Made by a program: the position numbers and the translations under genes
Assembly: GCA_018897875.1 (NCBI GenBank)
Contig: JAHIKF010000467.1
Location: forward strand, 1 to 11,370
DNA from: Pseudomonadota bacterium
GTDB taxonomy: Bacteria > Desulfobacterota > Desulfobaccia > Desulfobaccales > 0-14-0-80-60-11
Length of the DNA stretch: 11,370 nucleotides
Reading direction: 5' to 3'
Notes under the pieces: model-generated
Seen by the model: only the letters and a program-made list of their open reading frames with translations
What the model was told of the DNA's origin: nothing
Database searches by the model: none
In this document: positions 6,843-11,370 of the stretch, piece after piece
How positions within the stretch are numbered: the first letter of the stretch is position 1
How the letters are laid out: each line of letters opens with the position of its first letter

Positions 6843-7189
6843 TTTGGGGCTCCCGCGGCCTCGGCCATTTTCTGCCGCCAGACAGGCGAGAAAGAACGCA
6901 AATTCTCTACGGCCGGAGGCAGGTACGAAAGCACGTAGTGCACCGCTTCCTCCCGGTTGTCGCTATTCAGGGTAAAGACCAGGGAACCCTGGGCCACTTC
7001 CGGCTTGATGCCGATGGCGCACCAGGCCGGGATGTCTTCCAGGGCGCCGTCGTCATCGGTTAAAATTTCCAGCCCCTGACCCGGCTCTAGATCTTTGATC
7101 AACTCCATCGGCTCCAGGAGGTGCATGGGGAAAGCACGATAGACCAGATCCGTTATGGTATCAGTCTGACAATCGGTTAAGAACCGCAT
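6839..7189 (-). CDS. TusA-like (SirA/YeeD fold) protein lacking the CPxP motif
   Basis: A 116-residue cytoplasmic protein. Residues 34-57 (L-E-P-G-Q-x-L-E-I-L-T-D-D-D-G-A-L-E-D-I-P-A-W-C) match the second half of TusA/SirA sulfur-carrier proteins, including the conserved D-I-P-x-W-C with C57. The place where TusA has its sulfur-carrying C-P-x-P reads L24-L-E-P27, so the catalytic cysteine and first proline are missing. C7 is the only other cysteine. A C-terminal extension of about 35 residues (81-116) goes beyond the normal fold. The start at 7189 is set by AAAGGAGAG about eight bases upstream; a longer frame to 7222 would cover that site. It is first in the operon with the Rrf2 regulator and scaffold. 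A sulfur-relay or regulatory role is possible, but ordinary TusA persulfide chemistry is unlikely. Confidence 0.75.
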   Translation of the reverse strand: MRFLTDCQTDTITDLVYRAFPMHLLEPMELIKDLEPGQGLEILTDDDGALEDIPAWCAIGIKPEVAQGSLVFTLNSDNREEAVHYVLSYLPPAVENLRSFSPVWRQKMAEAAGAPK

Positions 7190-7198
7190 CTTTTCTCT
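7190..7198 (-). promoter_or_regulatory. Ribosome binding site deciding the TusA-like start
   Basis: On the minus strand AAAGGAGAG lies just upstream of ATG 7189-7187, with spacing near eight bases. This strong Shine-Dalgarno sequence favours this start over the upstream in-frame ATG at 7222. Confidence 0.7.
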
Positions 7199-7227
7199 CC
7201 TTTCGGCAGGTGGAGACCACAATATAC

Positions 7228-7248
7228 TAATTGATTATATATTAATTA
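7228..7248. promoter_or_regulatory. Near-palindromic candidate Rrf2 operator
   Basis: TAATTGAT (7228-7235) and ATTAATTA (7241-7248) are inverted repeats matching at seven of eight positions around a five-base centre. The site lies within an AT-rich promoter, 39-59 bases upstream of the TusA-like gene. Its position and form fit an Rrf2-family operator that blocks RNA polymerase. Binding by the regulator at 6411-6842 is inferred. Confidence 0.5.
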
Positions 7249-7266
7249 ACTATACATCAAAGTCAA
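7234..7266 (-). promoter_or_regulatory. Promoter of the minus-strand TusA-like/Rrf2/IscU/HdrA operon
   Basis: On the minus strand TTGACT (complement of 7261-7266) is a good -35 box. TAATAT lies 16 bases downstream (7244-7239), and a perfect TATAAT sits a little further on (7239-7234, a 21-base spacing, too long for that -35). The exact -10 is therefore unsettled, but the AT-rich block is clearly the promoter area and overlaps the near-palindrome. Confidence 0.5.
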
Positions 7267-7650
7267 GAAAACCTAGCCAAAAGTTTTTAGCGCCTCTGAC
7301 CTTGAGGAATCGCTTAAAAGGCAGGTTCATCCGACTAAACGCGCCTGGCTCCTTTTGACGGACTTTGGGCGCCACCGTCATCGGAAAACCCTGTGGCCGT
7401 TTATTGGTCAATGGGTCCGCTTAGACCGGATGCATCACTCAGACCCATGGCCGGCGGCAGGGCAATGATTACTCAGGTTTTTCTCAGTGATGCCGTGTTC
7501 ATGCTGCCTCTCCCATCGTGATTGCTATCCGGTATCAGGTTGAGGTCAGTAAGGGACACTCCCCACATCATCCAATCCGGGGCGATCCAGGAGGTTTTGT
7601 TCTAGGCCAGCTCATTTCTGAGCCATGCTGCCGCAATGGGGCGATTTTTT
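7267..7650. other. Gene-free part of the divergent intergenic region
   Basis: About 380 bases with no convincing coding frame on either strand. Several inverted repeats are present: ATGGGTC (7411-7417) with GACCCAT (7442-7448), GCATCACT (7432-7439) with AGTGATGC (7486-7493), and a small GCTCA/TGAGC stem at 7610-7623. An AGGAGG-like run near 7590 is not followed by a usable frame. The pairings overlap and could be alternative folds of a small RNA or chance. I see no known riboswitch or RNA family. Confidence 0.4.
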
Positions 7651-7653
7651 TAT

Positions 7654-7682
7654 TTGACAACATCCGGTTATCCGGTTATTAG
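7654..7682 (+). promoter_or_regulatory. arsR promoter with tandem CCGGTTAT operator
   Basis: A perfect -35 TTGACA (7654-7659) is followed after 17 bases by TATTAG (7677-7682). Between and across the -10 lie two head-to-tail copies of CCGGTTAT (7664-7671 and 7672-7679). The same repeat pair occupies the same place in the acr3 promoter. This is the likely ArsR binding site, released by arsenite. The expected transcription start falls at or very near the arsR ATG (7689), which suggests a leaderless message. Confidence 0.65.
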
Positions 7683-7688
7683 ATAAGT

Positions 7689-8057
7689 ATGAAAAAGGAA
7701 GCCCAACTCTTTAAATCCCTGGCTGATGAGACCCGCCTGAAGATGTTTTGGCTGCTGATGAATCGGGACGAACTCTGCGTCTGCGATATCATGGGGGTCC
7801 TGGGCATCACCCAATCCAAGGCGTCCCGGCACCTGCGCTATCTCTTTCATCTGGGCTGGGTCACGGACCGCCGGGAAGGGGTGTGGATGAATTATCGCCT
7901 CAGCGTCGCCCCCGGCAGCCCGGAAGATAAGCAGCTTAAGTTGCTGGTGGAGATTCTCAGTTCCCGCCCGGAGGCCCAGGCGCTCAAGGACCGGTTGGAG
8001 CACTGGCTGGCGGCCAAGGGGCAGAGCAAGGACGCCGCCGCGTGTCAGTGCTCCTGA
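7689..8057 (+). CDS. arsR: ArsR-family arsenite-responsive repressor
   Basis: A 122-residue ArsR/SmtB winged-helix repressor. The early F-K-S-L-A-D-E-T-R-L-K segment and the recognition helix T-Q-S-K-A-S-R-H-L-R (41-50) are typical, followed by the wing (R-R-E-G-x-W-x-x-Y-R-L). E28-L-C30-V-C32-D is the classical arsenite site of E. coli-type ArsR. A second C119-Q-C121 pair at the C-terminus could complete As(III) or other thiol-metal coordination, which is inference. Loss of DNA binding on arsenite is the known behaviour of this type. There is no good ribosome site in front, in keeping with a start at the 5' end of the transcript. Located 192 bases upstream of acr3, whose promoter shares the operator repeats. 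Confidence 0.93.
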   Translation: MKKEAQLFKSLADETRLKMFWLLMNRDELCVCDIMGVLGITQSKASRHLRYLFHLGWVTDRREGVWMNYRLSVAPGSPEDKQLKLLVEILSSRPEAQALKDRLEHWLAAKGQSKDAAACQCS

Positions 8058-8060
8058 GCA
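8049..8060. repeat. Small hairpin over the arsR stop
   Basis: TGCTC (8049-8053) and GAGCA (8056-8060) pair around two bases, followed by TATTTT and then CTTTTTT at about 8082-8088. It is a weak candidate for an arsR terminator or attenuator. The distance to the T-run argues against efficient termination. Confidence 0.25.
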
Positions 8061-8095
8061 TATTTTCCAGGTCTTTTTTAAATCAGTTTTATACC

Positions 8096-8123
8096 TTGAC
8101 TTACCCGGTTATCCGGTTATAAA
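8096..8123 (+). promoter_or_regulatory. acr3 promoter with the same tandem CCGGTTAT operator
   Basis: TTGACT (8096-8101) and TATAAA (8118-8123) with a 16-base spacer form a strong promoter. CCGGTTAT occurs twice in tandem (8105-8112 and 8113-8120), exactly as in front of arsR. The ArsR protein probably controls both. A leader of about 120 bases follows before acr3. Confidence 0.7.
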
Positions 8124-8163
8124 GTAGTGTTACGGGAGCCGAGGCGCGAGGCTATAAATTCCT

Positions 8164-8178
8164 GCCGGAGGCTTCCTG
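8164..8178 (+). repeat. Dispersed repeat, copy 2 (in the acr3 leader)
   Basis: GCCGGAGGCTTCCTG is identical to 2276-2290 and is preceded by AAATTCCT, close to the AAATCCCTG that precedes copy 1. Here it lies inside the predicted untranslated leader of acr3. Confidence 0.5.
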
Positions 8179-8214
8179 AAACATAAAAAATTTCTGCTTA
8201 TCATACTTAATAAA

Positions 8215-8230
8215 ACGGTTATTCGGATAT
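8215..8230 (+). promoter_or_regulatory. Degenerate third copy of the ArsR-type repeat pair
   Basis: ACGGTTAT (8215-8222) followed by TCGGATAT (8223-8230) resembles the two CCGGTTAT copies at seven and six of eight positions and keeps the same tandem spacing. It lies just upstream of the acr3 ribosome site and may be an auxiliary operator. Confidence 0.4.
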
Positions 8231-8249
8231 CAGAGAGATAGGAGCACTG

Positions 8250-9422
8250 ATGGCCGCCACAGTTGCCAAACGTCTGGGGTTTGTGGAGCGCTTTCTGACC
8301 CTGTGGATTTTCTTGACCATGGCGGCCGGGGTTGGCCTCGGTTATTTCCTGCCCGGCTTTACCAAGTTGTTGACGTTCTTCCAGGTGGGCACCACCAACA
8401 TTCCCATCGCCATCGGCCTCATTTTGATGATGTACCCGCCGTTGGCCAAGGTGCGCTACGAGGAACTGCCCCAGGTTTTCAGGAACTTCAAGGTTCTCTC
8501 CCTGTCGTTAATCCAGAACTGGGTGATCGGCCCCATCCTCATGTTCCTGTTGGCCATCGCCTTTCTCAGCGGCTACCCGGAGTACATGGTGGGTCTGATC
8601 ATCATCGGGCTGGCGCGCTGCATCGCCATGGTCATCGTCTGGAACGACCTGGCCCAGGGCGACACGGAATATTGCGCCGGTCTGGTGGCCTTCAACTCCA
8701 TCTTCCAGATGCTCTTTTTCTCCGTCTACGCCTATGTATTTGTCACGGTGCTGCCCGCCTGGCTGGGGGTCGCTTCGGGCCTGGAAGTCAAGGTCACCAT
8801 CCTCCAGGTGGCGGAAAGCGTCTTGATCTACCTGGGCATCCCCTTCTTCGGCGGCATGTTCACCCGCTTCTTCCTGGTCAAACGCAAGGGGCTGAAATGG
8901 TATGAAGAAAAATTCATGCCCAAAATCAGCCCCATCACCCTTATAGCCCTGCTGTTCACCATCGCCGTGATGTTCTCCCTTAAGGGCGAGTATATCGTGG
9001 CCCTCCCCCTGGACGTGGTGCGCATCGCCATACCTCTGACGATCTATTTCTTCATCATGTTCTTGGTGACGTTTTATATGTCGGCCAAGGCCGGGGCGGG
9101 CTATCGCATTTCCGCCACCCTGTCGTTTACTGCCGCCAGCAACAACTTTGAGCTGGCCATCGCGGTGGCCGTGGCGGTCTTCGGGATTCACTCCGGGGTG
9201 GCCTTCGCCGCGGTCATCGGTCCCCTGGTGGAGGTCCCGGTGCTCATCAGTCTGGTGGGCGTGGCCTTAAGGTTCAGACAGAAATATTTCACTCCCTTAT
9301 GCTGCGCGGATTGCGGCATCGAGGCGACTGACGCCACTCTCCTGAAGGGGCGGCGCGGGGATCAGGACTTATACGTCTGTCCCACGTGCGCCCAGGCGAA
9401 TCTTCCGCCCAAGGGCGAGTAG
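8250..9422 (+). CDS. acr3: Acr3-type arsenite efflux permease with a C-terminal zinc-ribbon-like tail
   Basis: A 390-residue integral inner-membrane carrier that expels arsenite. About ten hydrophobic segments fill residues 15-342. The Acr3 hallmarks are G-L-A-R-C124-I-A-M-V-I-V-W-N-D-L-A, with the cysteine essential for transport in this family, and the late S-N-N-F-E-L-A-I-A-V-A motif (298-306). Most Acr3 proteins end near 350-370. This one continues with L-C351-C352-x2-C355 and C377-x2-C380, a paired-knuckle tail resembling a zinc ribbon that would lie at the membrane surface. GGAG at 8241-8244, five bases before the ATG, fixes the start. It is the second gene of the arsenic cluster and is controlled from its own operator-bearing promoter. 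A UspA protein follows after 47 bases. Confidence 0.94.
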   Translation: MAATVAKRLGFVERFLTLWIFLTMAAGVGLGYFLPGFTKLLTFFQVGTTNIPIAIGLILMMYPPLAKVRYEELPQVFRNFKVLSLSLIQNWVIGPILMFLLAIAFLSGYPEYMVGLIIIGLARCIAMVIVWNDLAQGDTEYCAGLVAFNSIFQMLFFSVYAYVFVTVLPAWLGVASGLEVKVTILQVAESVLIYLGIPFFGGMFTRFFLVKRKGLKWYEEKFMPKISPITLIALLFTIAVMFSLKGEYIVALPLDVVRIAIPLTIYFFIMFLVTFYMSAKAGAGYRISATLSFTAASNNFELAIAVAVAVFGIHSGVAFAAVIGPLVEVPVLISLVGVALRFRQKYFTPLCCADCGIEATDATLLKGRRGDQDLYVCPTCAQANLPPKGE

Positions 9423-9457
9423 TTGTAGTTACGGGGTTCTTACAGAAAATCACCACC

Positions 9458-9463
9458 GGAGGT
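9458..9463 (+). promoter_or_regulatory. Ribosome binding site selecting a TTG start for the Usp gene
   Basis: GGAGGT at 9458-9463 is six bases before TTG 9470. The codon is followed directly by F-E-K-I-V-L-A-T-D, the normal beginning of a UspA domain. An upstream ATG start would overlap acr3 and add 28 residues without family similarity. Confidence 0.75.
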
Positions 9464-9469
9464 AACACC

Positions 9470-10345
9470 TTGTTTGAAAAGATTGTCCTGGCCACTGACC
9501 TGTCGCCCGCCTGGAATGAAATCGTGGCCTGCGCCGGAGAATTTAAGGCCCTGGGGTGTAAACAGGTTATCTTGACGTATGTGATCAGCGTCAAGTTCAT
9601 GGCGGGGATGGAAGGTATTCTCCAGTCCACCGCCCGGCCTAAATTGGTGGCGCAGCAGCAGCAATTGGAGGCTCAGGGGCTGCAAGTGACCGTGGAAATA
9701 CCCATGGGCCTGCCGGCCGATTCCTTGAACCAGATCGCCTGTCGCTATGGCGCCGACCTCATCGTGGTGGGCTCCCACGGCCAATCGCTCTGGCGGGAAG
9801 GGGTGCTGGGGTGCTTCACCTGTGCGGTGTTGCATAATGCCCAATACCCCGTGTTGCTGTTAAATGTAAGATTACAAAAGCCGGGCCTGCCGGGTTCGTG
9901 TCAAATCTCCCGTAGCGAGGTGCTTCGCCATGTGCTCTTGCCCACGGACTTTTCGGAAATTTCGTTCCGGGCCTTGGAGTATGTAGAGCGCTTGGCTGCG
10001 AAAGGAATTGAACAAGTCACGGTATTGAACGCTCTGGACGTGCCCGGGGGTGAAGCCTATCCGCCGGGCTTTCAGGAGATGGCGGAAGCCAAAGCCCGGG
10101 ATTCCCTGGCGGCCTGGACGGAGGTTTTGAAAGGCACCGATATTCCTCTGGTGCACCCGGTCTTTGATCCGGGCCACCCCCTGCCGGCCATTCTCCGGGT
10201 GCTGGAATCCCAGGACGTCTCCCTCATCGTCATGGGCACTCAGGGGAAAGGATTCATAAAGGAGATTTTCCTGGGCAGCGTGGCCCATAATGTTTCCCGA
10301 ATGGCGATGTGCCCGGTGCTCTTGATACCGCCAGCAAGACGGTAA
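9470..10345 (+). CDS. Tandem universal stress protein (two UspA domains)
   Basis: A 291-residue cytoplasmic protein made of two UspA folds. Domain 1 (about 1-135) begins K-I-V-L-A-T-D10 and has the nucleotide-loop pattern G101-S-H-G104...G114, but with Cys 115 where Ser or Thr is usual. Domain 2 (about 152-290) begins V-L-L-P-T-D160 and keeps the complete ATP-type loop G256-T-Q-G259-x9-G269-S270. Tandem Usp proteins bind ATP or AMP and support survival under stress; the molecular target is generally unknown. The start is a TTG behind a strong GGAGGT site. It lies 47 bases after acr3 on the same strand and is probably co-transcribed, linking arsenite stress with a general protective response. 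Confidence 0.88.
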   Translation: MFEKIVLATDLSPAWNEIVACAGEFKALGCKQVILTYVISVKFMAGMEGILQSTARPKLVAQQQQLEAQGLQVTVEIPMGLPADSLNQIACRYGADLIVVGSHGQSLWREGVLGCFTCAVLHNAQYPVLLLNVRLQKPGLPGSCQISRSEVLRHVLLPTDFSEISFRALEYVERLAAKGIEQVTVLNALDVPGGEAYPPGFQEMAEAKARDSLAAWTEVLKGTDIPLVHPVFDPGHPLPAILRVLESQDVSLIVMGTQGKGFIKEIFLGSVAHNVSRMAMCPVLLIPPARR

Positions 10346-10375
10346 TTATTGGGATAAATAAATAAAATCGGCTTA

Positions 10376-10402
10376 CAGGCTTTTGCGCCGGATTTCAGCC
10401 TG
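10376..10402. terminator. Weak stem-loop after the Usp gene
   Basis: CAGGCT (10376-10381) and AGCCTG (10397-10402) form a six-base stem with a 15-base loop, 31 bases past the Usp stop. The following GCGAAGGTTTT has only a short T-run. It may be a partial terminator between the acr3-usp unit and the thioredoxin-ccdA unit. Confidence 0.3.
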
Positions 10403-10410
10403 CGAAGGTT

Positions 10411-10440
10411 TTGTCATAGTAAAGGTCATGAATATGACCT
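10411..10440 (+). promoter_or_regulatory. Candidate promoter/operator for the thioredoxin-ccdA pair
   Basis: TTGTCA (10411-10416) and TATGAC (10433-10438) with a 16-base spacer form a plausible promoter. A perfect seven-base inverted repeat, AGGTCAT (10423-10429) and ATGACCT (10434-10440), overlaps the spacer and -10. Such a position suits a repressor site. It is unlike the CCGGTTAT repeats, so a different regulator would be implied. Confidence 0.4.
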
Positions 10441-10466
10441 CAAACTCTGAATAAGGAAGGAAACCT

Positions 10467-10856
10467 ATGAGATTTTTACGTCGCTATGTTATCGGATTGA
10501 CCTGTCTGGTAATAGGATTTCTGATCGCATGGCAACCCGTGCCGACCCAGGCGCAGGGTTCGGCTCCGGCTACAGGCAAGCCGGCGCTCTATGAATTCGG
10601 CGCGGGTTACTGCGTCTCCTGCAAGGAGATGGAAAAGGTCATGGCGGAATTGACCACAAGCCACAGCGACCAGGTGGAATTTCGCATGGTCTATGTGGAT
10701 AAGGAAAAGCCCCTGTTTGAGCAATACAAGATTATGCTTATTCCCACCCAGGTCTTCCTGGACGCATCCGGGAAAGAAGTGGACCGGCATATCGGTGCTT
10801 TAACCAAGGAAGAAGTGCTGAAAAAACTGAAGGAACTGAAACTCATCAGTAAATGA
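10467..10856 (+). CDS. Secreted or membrane-anchored thioredoxin-fold protein
   Basis: A 129-residue thioredoxin-like protein directed outside the cytoplasm. Residues 1-30 form a signal sequence (R-F-L-R-R, a hydrophobic core 8-22, and a likely cleavage after T-Q-A). The active site is C49-V-S-C52 in G-Y-C-V-S-C-K-E-M, with the conserved cis-proline in L-I-P93-T-Q. It is a redox-active thiol protein of the thioredoxin-like/DsbD C-terminal type, working in the periplasm. AAGGAAGG sits six to twelve bases before the ATG. The CcdA-like gene follows after 12 bases and would supply electrons from cytoplasmic thioredoxin. Pairs like this occur in arsenic-related clusters. Whether the function is in arsenic handling or in disulfide repair during stress is not shown by the sequence. 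Confidence 0.9.
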   Translation: MRFLRRYVIGLTCLVIGFLIAWQPVPTQAQGSAPATGKPALYEFGAGYCVSCKEMEKVMAELTTSHSDQVEFRMVYVDKEKPLFEQYKIMLIPTQVFLDASGKEVDRHIGALTKEEVLKKLKELKLISK

Positions 10857-10868
10857 GGAGACAATTTC

Positions 10869-11370
10869 ATGGGATGGAGTGAATCACTGGGACAAGTCAT
10901 GCAGACCCGTCCGGTCCTGGCCTATGGGGCCTCGTACCTGGGGGGGGTGATCGCCACCGCCAGCCCGTGCATCCTGGCGAGTATTCCTTTGGTCATCGGC
11001 TTCGTGGGTGGTTATGCCGGGGGCAACAAGAAGCAGGCCTTCTTCTATTCCCTGACCTTCGTGGTGGGGTTAGCCGTGGTCATGTCCATCCTTGGCGCTA
11101 TGGCCGCGCTCATGGGGACCATGTTCGGCCAGGTTGGGACCTACTGGTATTTCGTGGTGGCGGTCATCCTTATCGTCATGGGGTTGCAATTGTCCGGCCT
11201 CATCAACCTAAAGCTGGGCGGCAATGCCCAAAGGTTTTTGCCCCAGCGCACCGGCCTGATCGGGGCCTTGATTTTGGGAGCTCTCTTCGGCCTGGTGCTG
11301 TCGCCTTGCGCCTCCCCGGTGCTGGCGGTGATCCTGACCCTGGCCGCGGTCAAGGGCGAGGTGGCTTACG
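10869..11370 (+). CDS. CcdA/DsbD-like thiol-electron transporter, N-terminal part (runs off window)
   Basis: The first 167 residues of an integral membrane protein of the CcdA/DsbD transmembrane family, which carries reducing equivalents from cytoplasmic thioredoxin to periplasmic thiol proteins. Hydrophobic segments lie at about 18-48, 56-84, 92-112 and 129-160. The two redox cysteines are in the family's S-P-C motifs: A-S-P-C34 in the first helix and L-S-P-C147-A-S-P in the fourth. GAGGAG overlapping the end of the thioredoxin gene, eight bases before the ATG, sets the start. The gene is 12 bases from the thioredoxin-like gene, its probable electron acceptor. The 3' end lies beyond the window; typical family members have six helices and about 200-240 residues. 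Confidence 0.92.
   Translation, partial: MGWSESLGQVMQTRPVLAYGASYLGGVIATASPCILASIPLVIGFVGGYAGGNKKQAFFYSLTFVVGLAVVMSILGAMAALMGTMFGQVGTYWYFVVAVILIVMGLQLSGLINLKLGGNAQRFLPQRTGLIGALILGALFGLVLSPCASPVLAVILTLAAVKGEVAY

Noticed and set aside
7664..8230. CRISPR-like repeats
   Set aside because: The CCGGTTAT units are 8 bases long, contiguous in pairs, and sit inside promoters. There are no spacers and no cas genes.
8508..9191. Minus-strand open frame opposite acr3
   Set aside because: Its composition (runs of His, Asp, Gly and Gln) is typical of the reverse of membrane-protein codons. No start context or motif was found.
9386..9469. ATG start for the Usp gene 28 codons upstream
   Set aside because: It would overlap acr3 and lacks similarity. 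GGAGGT precedes TTG 9470, at which the UspA domain begins.

Overview
The window looks like the chromosome of an anaerobic, probably sulfate-reducing or syntrophic bacterium of the Desulfobacterota (former Deltaproteobacteria). This is inferred from the gene types: a ~1000-residue double HdrA flavoprotein with many iron-sulfur sites, a NifU/IscU-like scaffold under an Rrf2 regulator, a DUF3795 protein and an Acr3-type arsenite cluster. Coding regions are GC-rich and the promoter regions are markedly AT-rich. No rRNA, tRNA or CRISPR array was seen.

Layout. (1) 1-134: 3' end of an IS1595-type transposase, followed by a probable element end near 185. (2) 369-2259, plus strand: a TPR lipoprotein overlapping by 4 bases a small zinc-ribbon protein, then mutM (formamidopyrimidine-DNA glycosylase). 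(3) 2479-7189, minus strand, read right to left: a TusA-like protein without its catalytic cysteine, an Rrf2/IscR-like regulator, a NifU/IscU-like Fe-S scaffold, a large fused HdrA, and a cysteine-rich DUF3795 protein. The first three genes are packed with a 4-base overlap and a 1-base gap. HdrA follows after a 119-base gap holding two perfect hairpins, and DUF3795 lies 26 bases further on. An AT-rich promoter with a near-palindrome sits in front of the first gene, suggesting autoregulation by the Rrf2 protein. (4) 7190-7688: a largely gene-free divergent intergenic region. (5) 7689-11370, plus strand: arsR, acr3, a tandem universal stress protein, a secreted thioredoxin-like protein and the start of a CcdA/DsbD-like membrane protein that runs off the window.

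How the genes may work together. The arsenic block is coherent: an ArsR with the CVC metal site, two promoters carrying the same tandem CCGGTTAT repeat, and an Acr3 pump with an unusual C-terminal CxxC...CxxC tail. The downstream thioredoxin/CcdA pair would move reducing equivalents across the membrane. The minus-strand operon is less conventional. It joins a sulfur-carrier fold, Fe-S assembly, a probable Fe-S-sensing repressor and an electron-transfer flavoprotein. There is no cysteine desulfurase and no HdrB/C in view. It is the best candidate here for a poorly described system.
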